Below are positions 8,369 through 16,747 of a stretch of 30,784 bases of DNA, piece after piece (within the stretch, counting starts at the first letter, position 1; the number at the start of each line of letters is the position of its first letter). A model generated the notes under the pieces. The model was not told the origin of the DNA. It saw only the letters and a program-made list of their open reading frames with translations, and ran no database searches. Both the position numbers and the translations under genes were made by a program. Source of the stretch: DASXMX01 sp035483795 (GTDB lineage: Bacteria; Planctomycetota; Phycisphaerae; Tepidisphaerales; Tepidisphaeraceae); contig DATHPP010000324.1 of NCBI GenBank assembly GCA_035483795.1, positions 1 through 30,784 of the forward strand. The letters are read 5' to 3'.

Positions 8369-8851
8369 TCACCCCCGCCGTGCCGCTTCGATTGTCGCGA
8401 TGTCGATCTTTTTCATCGCCATCATCGCCTCGAATGCGCGCTTGGCGGCGGCGCGGTCGGGGTCCGTGATCGCCTTCATGAGAGCATGCGGCGTGATCTG
8501 CCAGGAGAGGCCCCATTTGTCCTTGCACCAGCCGCACATGCTCTCCTGGCCGCCGTTTCCGACGATGGCATTCCAATAGCGATCTGTTTCGGCCTGGTCG
8601 GCGGTTGAGACCTGGAATGAGAATGCGTCGCTGTGCTTGACGTGGGGTCCGCCGTTCAGGCCGACGCAGGGAATGCCCATCACGACGAACTCGACCGTCA
8701 GGACATCCCCTTTCTTGCCGGCTGGAAAATCTCCCGGCGCACGGTGCGTCGCTCCAACGGACGAATCGGGGAAGGTCTTGGCATAGAACCTGGCCGCGTC
8801 CTCGGCGCCGCCGTCGTACCAAAGGAAAACAGTGTTCTTTGCTGGCTTCAC
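8369..8851 (-). CDS. VOC-superfamily protein, PhnB / 3-demethylubiquinone methyltransferase-like
   Basis: A 160-residue glyoxalase-fold protein of the PhnB-like group. It starts MKPAKNTVFLWYDGGAEDAA, where the first strand is usually W-[FY]-[DN], and continues ARFYAKTFPDSSVG, LTVEFVVMGIPCVGLNGGP, FSFQVST, CGWCKDKWGLSWQITP and a C-terminal helix ALMKAITDPDRAAAKRAFEAMMAMKKID. The initiator is a GTG at 8851 with AAGGAGG six bases before it, which decides the start over the longer open frame to 8941. The catalytic role of this group is uncertain. Such genes commonly travel with ArsR regulators, SRPBCC and DUF899 genes in soil bacteria; here a DUF899 gene with an ArsR stub lies 4 kb away. Confidence 0.87.
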   Translation of the reverse strand: MKPAKNTVFLWYDGGAEDAARFYAKTFPDSSVGATHRAPGDFPAGKKGDVLTVEFVVMGIPCVGLNGGPHVKHSDAFSFQVSTADQAETDRYWNAIVGNGGQESMCGWCKDKWGLSWQITPHALMKAITDPDRAAAKRAFEAMMAMKKIDIATIEAARRG

Positions 8852-8962
8852 GTCGTTCCTCCTTATGCGGTGCTTCGCTCCTGCAATGCTTTTTTTAGCC
8901 GGCTTTGTCACCGACCCGTTCCAACGTTTATCGCCATACATTTGCTGGGTAAGCCCAACAAG

Positions 8963-9093
8963 TCAAAGAGATTCCGGTGGCCGGAGGCTCGATCGGCAAC
9001 CGTGCTTTGCAACGGGCCAGACGCGAAGATCTCCGAAGAGTTTCGCGAGGGCGGGCTGGTAGTGGGCGTTGAGGCCACTGGGGCTGGAAAGCC
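8963..9093 (-). pseudogene. Decayed 3' fragment of a mug-type uracil-DNA glycosylase
   Basis: Bases about 8976-9091 align with the 3' end of the mug gene at 13674-14279: my hand alignment gives about 15 mismatches and one 3-base gap over about 115 bases. The minus frame reads PSGLNAHYQPALAKLFGDLR and then VWPVAKHGCRSSLRPPESL before TGA at 8963, parallel to PSGLNAHYQSAALAKLFGDLR in the intact gene. The active-site NPSG motif is SPSG here and nothing upstream of it resembles mug, so only about the last 43 codons remain. It lies in the leader of the VOC gene. Either a partial duplication or the remains of a once-complete second copy. Confidence 0.8.
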
Positions 9094-9173
9094 TGCACCA
9101 CAAAGGGTTTAGATCGGTGGTCGGTCGAGGCGAGATCCGATTTGACTGGGCATGAGGACGTAACGGCGGTATT

Positions 9174-10043
9174 ATGTCACTGTGGGCGAGTCATTTTGAG
9201 GCCGTACATTTTTGGCAAATGACTTCGATGGAAAAGGCTGAGCAGACCCCGGCGCGGGAATTGTACGACCCGGCGTTCTACGACCGGCAATCTTCTGCGT
9301 CGGAAAGGTCGGCCAGGCAGATCCTGCCGCTGCTGCTGGAACTCATCGACATTCAAAGCGCGGTGGATGTGGGATGCGGGGTGGGGCCTTGGCTGGCGGT
9401 GCTGGAATCCATTGGGATCGATGATTACCTGGGAATCGACGGTGATTACGTCGATCGCGACAAGCTGCGCATTGCCCCGTCCCGCTTCCACGGAGCGGAC
9501 CTCACGCACCCGCTGCGGCTGGGCCGGAAGTTCGACCTGGTCCTGTGCCTGGAAGTCGCCGAGCATCTGCCCGAGGCCGCGGCCCCGACGCTGGTTCAGT
9601 CGCTGTGCGCGCTGGGGGACGTGGTGCTGTTCTCGGCGGCGATCCCGTTTCAACTGGGGATCCACCACATCAACCTGCGATGGCCGGACTACTGGGCGGG
9701 ATTGTTCGCCCAGCAGTCGTACGCATGCGTCGATTGCCTGCGGCGACGGGTGTGGACCAACAAAAACGTCTCCTGGTGGTACGCCCAGAACGCCATACTC
9801 TACGTCAGGCAGAGCGTCGTGCCGGCCTGCCCGAAGCTGGCGGCGCTCGGTGATGTCGTCGGGGCTGCGCCCCTGCCGCTGGTCCATCCGACCAACTACG
9901 AATGGATCGGAGCGGGCATGAAGCGGCTGCGGGATCTGACCGACGCGCCAGACGTGCGGCAGGCCGGGGCGACGTTCGCCAAGTCCATCGGCGCGTCGGT
10001 CAGCCGCAGGATCGGACTCTCCCCAAACCGCCCGGCCAGATGA
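9174..10043 (+). CDS. Class I SAM-dependent methyltransferase
   Basis: A protein of up to 289 residues with a Rossmann methyltransferase core. Motif I is AVDVGCGVGPWLAVLESIG, the acidic motif II end is YLGIDGDYVD, the motif post-I region is GADLTHP, and motif IV/post is KFDLVLCLEVAEHLPE, typical of methyltransferase family 23/25 enzymes. The C-terminal part (HHINLRWPDYWAGLF, WWYAQNAILYV) resembles methyltransferases seen in glycan or secondary-metabolite loci. Substrate unknown. The first ATG (9174) lacks a good ribosome site; ATGs at 9219 and 9228 would remove 15 or 18 residues and are equally possible, since the first residues look unlike folded sequence. It is convergent with the propeller gene downstream (45-base gap). 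Confidence 0.85.
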   Translation: MSLWASHFEAVHFWQMTSMEKAEQTPARELYDPAFYDRQSSASERSARQILPLLLELIDIQSAVDVGCGVGPWLAVLESIGIDDYLGIDGDYVDRDKLRIAPSRFHGADLTHPLRLGRKFDLVLCLEVAEHLPEAAAPTLVQSLCALGDVVLFSAAIPFQLGIHHINLRWPDYWAGLFAQQSYACVDCLRRRVWTNKNVSWWYAQNAILYVRQSVVPACPKLAALGDVVGAAPLPLVHPTNYEWIGAGMKRLRDLTDAPDVRQAGATFAKSIGASVSRRIGLSPNRPAR

Positions 10044-10088
10044 GGCAGCGAAGTCGCGCCTCGTCGGGAATGCACTTGCCTGCACGGG

Positions 10089-11312
10089 CTACCAGTATTC
10101 TGGAAGGTTGGCCAGATCGGACACGTTCAAGCGAAAAATCTGGCCAAACCCATTGTCCGCCAGATCGGTAAAAACCATCCAGTTGCGATCCGGAGTCAGA
10201 AACGGATGGGCATGGAATCGCTGCTCGCTGCGCGAGGGGGCCAGAGTACGAATGCAGGTATATCGCAGTCGCCTGGAGTCGTGCGGAAAGTGTACGGAGA
10301 GCAAACGATGCTCCCTGGCAGCGCTCTCGATGAAAAGAAATCGACCCGCCGGATCCCAGCCGGTATGCACAAATCCCAAATCGCCCAGGCGAACCTCCCG
10401 GAAACTGTCGGCAGCCAGGTCATAACGGCCAACACAAACACAGGCGCGACGTTTGTCGGCGTCCCAGTGGTTGGCTTCATAGAAGATGCCGTTCGCCGTT
10501 ATCACCTGGTGACAGACCTCTGCGCCACCGGCGCCGGGGGCGTTGCCCGGACGCAGATGCCGGACATTGCCGCCGTCCAGATCCACCGACCACATCCCGT
10601 TACAGCCTTTAGGATGGTTAACCACCATCGTCTTGGGGGCGGCAAATACCACATGATGAAAATGAAAGTCCCGCGTGATGATCTCGCGATACTGACCGGT
10701 CGCCGTGTCGATGTACCCGAGCGTGACCGACCCCATCTGCTCGCGCATCGACTGATGGTCACCCCAGATGTCATGACCCATGTTGGCAAGCGCCTCGCGC
10801 TGACGCATGACCTGCAAGTAACGTTCGCGATCGGCATGGATGAACACGAATCCTGAGCCATCGGGCGAGAAATCATTCTGCCCGATCGGCATGCGGCCGG
10901 ACGGCAGATCCGCGACCTTGCGATTGGTCAGCGTCCGCAGATGAGTGGCGCGAACTTCCTGATCCTGAAAATACCACACTTCTTCCGTGATCCGATTCAG
11001 GGCGCTGAGGTGAACGTAGACACCGCGCAGTCGCCACTGGCACCACATGGCCCAACCGCTATCCATTGTACGGGCATCGGTGAGCTGTACGATCTGACCG
11101 GTCTGGAGATCGAGCCGGTAAAGCTGCACCCAGGCGGTGCGTTCACCGTGGAAGACCAGATAGCGCCCATCGGCGGTGATCGAAGGAATGAAGTAGTACA
11201 GTGGATAGGAGTTGCTCTTCCCGCTGGTCAGTTGCTCTATATGGCGTCCGGTCTTGGGATCACGAAAGCGACGCAACTCCGGCGGATACTCACGACCGAT
11301 GGATTGATTCAC
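10089..11312 (-). CDS. Oligogalacturonate-lyase-like (PL22) seven-bladed propeller
   Basis: A 407-residue protein resembling oligogalacturonate lyase, a cytoplasmic enzyme that splits pectin-derived uronate oligomers. Shared features are the N-terminal PKTGRHIEQLT, DGRYLVFHGERTAWVQLYRLDL and TGQIVQLTD blades and a set of candidate metal and catalytic His residues: FHFHH in the middle, VCHQVI, and a late HAHPFLTPDRNWMVFTD matching the HPHPSFSPDG-type blade of PL22. No signal peptide is visible, which agrees with a cytoplasmic site of action. The start is a GTG at 11312 with AGAGAGG upstream. No kdu/kdg pathway genes or transporter lie nearby, so a pectin role is inferred from the fold only; other PL22-like members have unproven activity. 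Confidence 0.8.
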   Translation of the reverse strand: MNQSIGREYPPELRRFRDPKTGRHIEQLTSGKSNSYPLYYFIPSITADGRYLVFHGERTAWVQLYRLDLQTGQIVQLTDARTMDSGWAMWCQWRLRGVYVHLSALNRITEEVWYFQDQEVRATHLRTLTNRKVADLPSGRMPIGQNDFSPDGSGFVFIHADRERYLQVMRQREALANMGHDIWGDHQSMREQMGSVTLGYIDTATGQYREIITRDFHFHHVVFAAPKTMVVNHPKGCNGMWSVDLDGGNVRHLRPGNAPGAGGAEVCHQVITANGIFYEANHWDADKRRACVCVGRYDLAADSFREVRLGDLGFVHTGWDPAGRFLFIESAAREHRLLSVHFPHDSRRLRYTCIRTLAPSRSEQRFHAHPFLTPDRNWMVFTDLADNGFGQIFRLNVSDLANLPEYW

Positions 11313-11625
11313 GTGCTGTGCCTCTCTTCATGTCATTGATCCTTAGGCGGTGAGGGGCTGATCCGTGGTGGACAGTTTACCGCCCCGGGGGCGATTCGGT
11401 AACGGGTTGATTGGCGACCGGCTTTTATGGACGTTCAGGTCGGCGTGACAAGACACAAGTTCAACTTTTCCTGGCGGGCGTCTTGGGCTGGGAGGCCGGG
11501 CCGCGGTGTTAGTTTGACGAAGTCGATTCAGATCAGCCCGTTCAGATCGGATTGGCGATACGCACAGGCAAGGTACAATGCACCATGAAGAGAGGTATCC
11601 GAACACCTTCAAGAAGAGATTAGTC
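11313..11625. other. Gene-free spacer between divergent genes
   Basis: About 313 bases between the PL22-like gene (minus) and the small acidic protein (plus). Minus-strand open frames here lack protein-like composition. It must carry promoters for both sides. The only site I can name is the candidate promoter listed separately. Two TTCAGATC copies (about 11527 and 11541) sit just upstream of that promoter. Confidence 0.6.
11552..11579 (+). promoter_or_regulatory. Candidate sigma70-type promoter for the small acidic protein
   Basis: TTGGCG at 11552-11557 and TACAAT at 11574-11579 with a 16-base spacer, 46 bases before the chosen ATG at 11626. Found by eye; planctomycete promoters are not well enough known to weigh this further. 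Confidence 0.4.
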
Positions 11626-11916
11626 ATGCCGGCATTATCAACCGACGAGGCCACCGAGCGGCTAGCAAAGGTCGTCGAGAAGGCGAAGCCCGCCACGGTC
11701 ACGGAAATTTACACTGAGCTCTTCCCGGAGAAGCCGGTGACCGCAGTGTCGTCCGCGGCTGACCTCGCAAAGCACGTCCGAAGTGGGCTTGAGGCGGAGG
11801 AGCTTGTCGATCTCTGGAACGTCGTGTTTCCCGCGGACCGGAACGTCTGGTACGACGAGGAAGACAAGAAGATTCATTACAACGAGGAATCGATCGGCTA
11901 CGCCGAGGCGGACTAA
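11626..11916 (+). CDS. Small acidic protein of unknown function
   Basis: A 96-residue protein starting MPALSTDEATERLAKVVE. It is helical in its N-terminal half, has an HVRSGLEAEELVDLWNVVF middle, and an acidic, aromatic tail (VWYDEEDKKIHYNEES). No family recognised and no membrane segment. The frame is open back to an ATG at 11578, but AGAGAT before 11626 and the composition favour the shorter form. Amino-acid use is clearly protein-like, unlike the opposite strand. It precedes the broken HEPN-like gene by 41 bases on the same strand and may have been its operon partner. Confidence 0.65.
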   Translation: MPALSTDEATERLAKVVEKAKPATVTEIYTELFPEKPVTAVSSAADLAKHVRSGLEAEELVDLWNVVFPADRNVWYDEEDKKIHYNEESIGYAEAD

Positions 11917-11957
11917 ACGGCGGACTCTGACCGGCTAGATATCTTCGGAGTCCACCC

Positions 11958-12267
11958 ATGCCCGCTACAGCCCTCCAACACTTCACGGAAGACATCGGGC
12001 GCGCAAGGGCGATCGTGGCACACGCGGACCCGCTCCCGCACGCGACATCCACCGAGGCCCTGCTCCGCTCGGACCTGCTCCGGAGCGCTTGGATGTTCGC
12101 AGTCGGCGCACTCGACGCGTACTTCTGCGACGCCTACACGGATATCATCGCCGCGACGGCCATCTCCAAGAGCCGACCGCTGCGACGAGCACGTCAACTC
12201 CGAGTTCCGCGAATTCCTTGTCGGGGTCGGGTGTACGGTGGCGACCATTGCTCAGGCAGCGTACTGA
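11958..12267 (+). pseudogene. RiboL-PSP-HEPN-like gene with out-of-frame internal deletion
   Basis: The first 72 codons (GGAG eight bases before the ATG) read as an N-terminal HEPN-type domain: PLPHATSTEALLRSDLLRSAWMFAVGALDAYFCDAYTDIIAATAISKSR, given here in part from MPATALQHF onward, with the RSAWMFAVGALDAYF core. Near 12170 the frame changes and bases 12175-12267 in another frame read DRCDEHVNSEFREFLVGVGC followed by TVATIAQAAY and a TGA, which looks like the proper C-terminus of the same family. The middle (in my recollection more than 80 residues) is missing. HEPN proteins are often RNases or nucleic-acid-binding partners in toxin and defence modules. A continuing frame to 12419 is without meaning. 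Family naming is from pattern memory. Confidence 0.6.
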
Positions 12268-12391
12268 GTCCGGCTCTCCCCACTATGAGAAGGCACTTCG
12301 ACGATCTCGCCGAAGCACTCGGGGCAGAGTTTTCTCGGGGAGAGAAGACACAAATTGTCCGCTGTTTGGAAACCAAGCCAGGGAAAATTGT

Positions 12392-12550
12392 ATGGGCACA
12401 GCAGGTGGCTCAAAATTGACCATCGTCTGCGGGCTGCCCGGTGCAGGCAAGGCAGCACTTGCCAGGAAACTGGAGCGCCAACTTGTCGCGATCCGGTTGC
12501 GTCCTGATGAGTGGATGGAAGAGCTCGGAATCGATCTGTGGGACGAGTGA
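12392..12550 (+). pseudogene. Truncated P-loop kinase (AAA_33 / zeta-toxin-like) N-terminus
   Basis: A 52-codon remnant with AGGGA upstream of ATG. It reads LTIVCGLPGAGKAALARKLE then RLRPDEWMEELGIDLWDE and stops at TGA. The P-loop family normally shows GLPGSGKTTLA; here the Ser/Thr after the Walker A Lys is Ala, and everything after the DEWM segment (about two thirds of the protein) is gone. It cannot be a working kinase. It lies between the broken HEPN-like gene and the ArsR stub. Confidence 0.65.
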
Positions 12551-12571
12551 CGCATCCGGCCCGTGCCGGCC

Positions 12572-12599
12572 TTGACATATTCCTTTATGGGAATATAAT
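12572..12599 (+). promoter_or_regulatory. Near-consensus promoter overlapping a palindromic operator
   Basis: TTGACA (12572-12577) and TATAAT (12594-12599) are separated by 16 bases. A perfect inverted repeat, ATATTCC (12577-12583) and GGAATAT (12590-12596) with a 6-base centre, fills the spacer and overlaps the -10 box. The geometry suits an ArsR-family repressor site. Predicted transcription start falls at about 12606, the A of the ArsR-stub ATG, so the message would be leaderless or nearly so. It now should drive the DUF899 gene. Confidence 0.75.
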
Positions 12600-12605
12600 G
12601 TCGTC

Positions 12606-12716
12606 ATGGCCCGACCGGCAACGACCACCAACGTGTTCCACGCTATCGCCGAGCCGCGGCGGCGGCGGATCATCAATGACCTTCGAAAGGAGACCGAATC
12701 ATGCAACACCAAATAG
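12606..12716 (+). pseudogene. Truncated ArsR-family regulator (N-terminal stub)
   Basis: A 36-codon frame beginning MARPATTTNVFHAIAEPRRR, the usual start of an ArsR-type repressor of the SRPBCC/DUF899-linked kind (compare the A-I-A/S-EPxRRxIL start of its first helix). After RRRRII the winged-helix domain is missing and the frame runs through the DUF899 ribosome site, ending at TAG 16 bases inside that gene. A deletion seems to have joined the first 22 codons to the DUF899 leader. The stub has no DNA-binding helix. Confidence 0.65.
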
Positions 12717-13492
12717 TCAGTCGAGAGCAATGGCTTGCAGCCCGCAAGGAGCTGCTCCAGGCGGAGAAGGAACTCACGCGGCGCAGCGACGAGCTGGCGC
12801 GGCGACGGCAGGGACTGCCGTGGGTCCGGATCGACCGGCAGTACCGGTTCGAGACCGATGAAGGAAGCGCCACGCTTTCGGACCTCTTCCGGGGGCGCTC
12901 GCAACTTCTGGTTTACCACTACATGTTCGGCCCCGACTACAAGGCGGGCTGTGCGACGTGTTCGACAATCGCCGATGGCTTCAACGGCGTTGCGATTCAT
13001 CTGGCCCACCATGACGTGATGCTGTGGGCGGTGTCGCGGGCGCCGCTGACCAAATTGCAGGCGTACAAGCGGCGGATGGGCTGGACGTTTCCGTGGGCAT
13101 CGTCGTTCGGCGGCGACTTCAACGCCGACTTGGGCGTCTCGTTCACCGAGGAGCAACAACAGCGCGAGGGCGGCATCGAATACAACTACCGGCGCGAGCC
13201 GGCGTGGCAGGCGCGGGACGACGGCGGGATGGCCAACCAAATGTCGGGCAATCCTGTCGCCGACAACGCATTCATGGCCGGCACCGACGTCGGGACGTAC
13301 ATTCGCGAGCGGCCGGGCATGAGCGCGTTCGTGCTCGAGGACGGCGTCGTTTACCACACCTATTCCGCTTTCGCGCGCGGACTGGACGCGCTCTGGGGCA
13401 TGTACCAGTGGCTCGACCGCGCCCCCAAGGGACGCAACGAGGACAAGGGCATGTGGTGGCGCCGGCACGACGAGTACGACAAAGGCGCGTGA
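12701..13492 (+). CDS. DUF899 family, thioredoxin-like protein
   Basis: A 263-residue member of the DUF899 family, predicted thioredoxin-fold proteins of unproven activity. Typical segments are VSREQWLAARKELLQAEKE, RRRQGLPWVRID, YRFETDEGSATLSDLF, GRSQLLVYHYMFGPD, a CATC pair (the CxxC position), FPWASSFGGDFNADLGVSF, GMSAFVLEDGVVYHTYSAF and the C-terminal KGMWWRRHDEYDKG. Length is normal for the family. AAAGGAG before the ATG fixes the start. The gene usually follows an ArsR regulator; here the regulator is reduced to a stub with its promoter retained, so expression may be constitutive or controlled by a paralogue elsewhere. It is convergent with mug. Confidence 0.93.
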   Translation: MQHQIVSREQWLAARKELLQAEKELTRRSDELARRRQGLPWVRIDRQYRFETDEGSATLSDLFRGRSQLLVYHYMFGPDYKAGCATCSTIADGFNGVAIHLAHHDVMLWAVSRAPLTKLQAYKRRMGWTFPWASSFGGDFNADLGVSFTEEQQQREGGIEYNYRREPAWQARDDGGMANQMSGNPVADNAFMAGTDVGTYIRERPGMSAFVLEDGVVYHTYSAFARGLDALWGMYQWLDRAPKGRNEDKGMWWRRHDEYDKGA

Positions 13493-13597
13493 CCTTGGCG
13501 GGATGATTCCATTGTGGCAGAGCCGCCCCCGGCTGACTTCGACGAGCTCAGTCGAGTCGTGTTCGACCGATGGTCGAAGCAGGACCCGCTGAAATCG

Positions 13598-13614
13598 TTC
13601 CGCCTTCGGCGGAA
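13598..13614. terminator. Hairpin between convergent DUF899 and mug genes
   Basis: A perfect 7-bp stem TTCCGCC / GGCGGAA with a TTC loop, 105 bases after the DUF899 stop and 60 bases after the mug stop. No T-run follows on either strand, so it may be a factor-assisted terminator, an mRNA 3' protector, or part of a dispersed repeat. The rest of the 180-base gap shows no gene. Confidence 0.35.
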
Positions 13615-13673
13615 GACAAAGCCGGGGCGGCTGTGCCACTTTGCAGTCAGCTGCATGTCGCCACCAAGAGCAG

Positions 13674-14279
13674 TCACTCCCCCGGCGGCCGGCGGCTCGA
13701 GCGGCGACCGTGCTCTGCCATGGCCCAGACGCGGAGGTCTCCGAAGAGTTTCGCGAGGGCGGCGGACTGGTAGTGGGCGTTGAGGCCGCTGGGGTTGGGA
13801 AGAAGCCAGGCGTGGCTGCCGCCGAACAGGTCCTTCTGGAGGCCGACGCGGGCGTCTTTGGTACCGGAGACGACGCGATAGGGGTGAATGCCGACAAAGG
13901 CGACGACGGTCGGGCGCCAGCGTCTGACCTTGGCTTCGAGTCGCCGGCCGCCCGCGCGAAGTTCGTCGTCGCTGAGTTCGTCCGCACGAGTGGTGGCGCG
14001 CTCGACGATGTTGGTGATGCCGAACTTGAGGTCCAGAAGAAGGGATTCTTCAAAGGGGGAGAAGAGTCGCGGCGTGAATCCGCCGGCGTGCAGGGCCGGC
14101 CAGAAACGATTGCCAGGCCGGCCGAAGTGATGGCCGATGGCGGCGGTGTAGAGGCCGGGGTTGATGCCCACGAAGAGCACGATGACGTTTTTGGCCGCGA
14201 GATCCGGGACGAGCTTGTCGCGCGCGGCGAGGACCTGGGTTTTGGTGGGTTTCCAGGGAGTGATCAATGTCCGATGCAC
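13674..14279 (-). CDS. mug: G/U mismatch-specific uracil-DNA glycosylase (Mug/TDG family)
   Basis: Removes uracil or thymine from mismatches with G as the first step of base excision repair. Family 2 UDG motifs are present: motif 1 FVGINPGLYTAAIGHHF with the catalytic Asn of GINPG, GRPGNRFWPALHAGGF, FGITNIVERAT, ELRAGGRRLEAKV, FVGIHPYRVV, and motif 2 LLPNPSGLNAHYQ. The length (about 201 residues) matches. No ATG lies near the domain start; a GTG at 14279 or TTG at 14267 is likely, without a clear ribosome site. The frame stays open to 14513, but that part overlaps the neighbouring membrane-protein gene and is unlike any mug N-terminus. A decayed second copy of its 3' end lies at 8963-9093. 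Confidence 0.88.
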   Translation of the reverse strand: MHRTLITPWKPTKTQVLAARDKLVPDLAAKNVIVLFVGINPGLYTAAIGHHFGRPGNRFWPALHAGGFTPRLFSPFEESLLLDLKFGITNIVERATTRADELSDDELRAGGRRLEAKVRRWRPTVVAFVGIHPYRVVSGTKDARVGLQKDLFGGSHAWLLPNPSGLNAHYQSAALAKLFGDLRVWAMAEHGRRSSRRPPGE

Positions 14280-14323
14280 GGGGGTGTCTAAAGCTAGGGT
14301 GGCGTCCCATCCGGGGCGCGATT

Positions 14324-14716
14324 TCAGGGGTAGACGACGCCAGCTTCCGGCCAGATGAGGCCAAGCAAAAGCAGGAACGCGATTCCGAAGTTCGCGAGGA
14401 TCAGGATCGCCAGGCCCGGATGGCGACGACTCAATGAGTAGACCGCCCCCGCGGCGGTGGTGAGCAGCAGCGTCCCGAGCCCAACTTCTGACGGGAGTTC
14501 GATGCATCTCCACTCATATTGTGCCGAGCGCGCCAGTCCCCACAGCACTTCCTGACCCTCGACTCGCTGGTAATGCTTTACCAGCAGGCCGGCCGCCACC
14601 GCGCAGACAATGCTGACGGCGTATTGCAGCAGCATCACGACGGCGCACGGGAGATCGTCCGCCTTTCTCAAGCGCCGCGCAAGGCCTGGCCGGGCATATG
14701 AGAGCTTCTGTGTCAT
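14324..14716 (-). CDS. Small three-TM membrane protein of unknown function
   Basis: A 130-residue protein with hydrophobic segments at about residues 24-46, 77-95 and 100-121 and a basic N-terminus (RPGLARRLRKADD), which suggests a cytoplasmic N-terminus. No family recognised. There is no obvious ribosome site before the ATG at 14716. It lies 44 bases upstream of mug on the same strand and may share its transcript. The clean hydrophobic spacing argues for a real gene over the overlapping mug-frame extension. Confidence 0.6.
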   Translation of the reverse strand: MTQKLSYARPGLARRLRKADDLPCAVVMLLQYAVSIVCAVAAGLLVKHYQRVEGQEVLWGLARSAQYEWRCIELPSEVGLGTLLLTTAAGAVYSLSRRHPGLAILILANFGIAFLLLLGLIWPEAGVVYP

Positions 14717-14870
14717 TGCACCGAGCCGAATTTAAGTCACGATTGCCGCTTTTGCCATGTCTACGTCCCCCGCTCGGAGCCGCGTGGTCGATGGGGCCAT
14801 GGCCCGATGGTGGTCATGCCGATAGGCGTCAACCCCGCGGCAGATCACGGTTTCTTTACCATGGGTGCCA

Positions 14871-14900
14871 CTCGCACGGGTTGAAAACCCGTGTCACGAG
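14871..14900. repeat. Hairpin element, CACGGGTT-gaa-AACCCGTG
   Basis: A perfect 8-bp stem (14875-14882 with 14886-14893) with a 3-base loop, extended by CTCG/CGAG across a 3-base bulge. From memory, similar hairpins with CACGGGTTxxxAACCCGTG cores are scattered between genes in planctomycete genomes, so this may be one copy of a dispersed miniature element. It lacks a T-run and is not near a stop codon. Confidence 0.5.
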
Positions 14901-15148
14901 CAAGCCGTCCAGCCAATCTGCCAGTTCAGCGTAAAGCCGGATCCAAAATCAAGTTATAAAACTCGTATCTCGTCATCCGCAAAATGCGTGATTTGGCAAG
15001 AATACGACAAGTGGCTCACCGAGATAGCAATCATTCGATAAGTCGCGCAGTTTGCCGCGGTTTATTAGGGGTGCGCATCTGCGCCACCTGCGCCATTGGG
15101 CCAAAGAGGCGAGGCAAGAAGACGGGATGGGTCGAGGCGGGACGGGGA

Positions 15149-15210
15149 ATGTCTCAGATGTCCCACTTTCGGGGTCGAAAATGCGGAACATTTCGAGACA
15201 AGTGAGACAT
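15149..15210. repeat. Inverted repeat ATGTCTCA / TGAGACAT downstream of accC
   Basis: An 8-bp inverted repeat with a 46-base loop, 41 bases beyond the accC stop. Related GTCTC/GAGAC pieces lie inside the loop (CGAGACAAG at 15195). It may end or stabilise the acc operon transcript or be part of a dispersed repeat. Confidence 0.35.
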
Positions 15211-15250
15211 ACACGACATCGGCCGCCGATCAGGCTCGATGGGCACCCAG

Positions 15251-16597
<1,347 letters not shown>

Positions 16598-16603
16598 GAT
16601 CAG

Positions 16604-16744
<141 letters not shown>

Positions 16745-16747
16745 CTA

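Larger units (their letters stand above)
14717..15250. other. Gene-free, repeat-bearing spacer
   Basis: About 530 bases between the accC stop and the small membrane protein start. The open frames are short, cysteine/arginine-rich or overlap one another without protein-like composition. Contents that can be named are a strong hairpin at 14871-14900 (listed), a short tandem of CTGCGCCA at about 15070-15087, and an 8-bp inverted repeat at 15149-15156 and 15203-15210 (listed). Composition is less GC-rich near 14940-15060. Confidence 0.6.

Noticed and set aside
12267..12419. Continuation of the HEPN-like frame to 12419 as a 153-residue protein
   Set aside because: The part after codon 72 is out of the family frame; the proper C-terminal-like sequence is in another frame and ends at 12267.
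11958..12550. Intact HEPN/kinase toxin-antitoxin or defence pair
   Set aside because: Both partners are truncated or frame-broken, and the kinase Walker A is altered, so no functional module can be claimed.
12410..14053. Long minus-strand open frame of 547 codons
   Set aside because: It runs across DUF899 and mug in wrong frames, with no recognisable motif; explained by GC-rich third positions.
14279..14513. N-terminal extension of mug to the ATG at 14513
   Set aside because: The extra 78 residues do not resemble any Mug N-terminus and overlap a gene with three clear hydrophobic segments.
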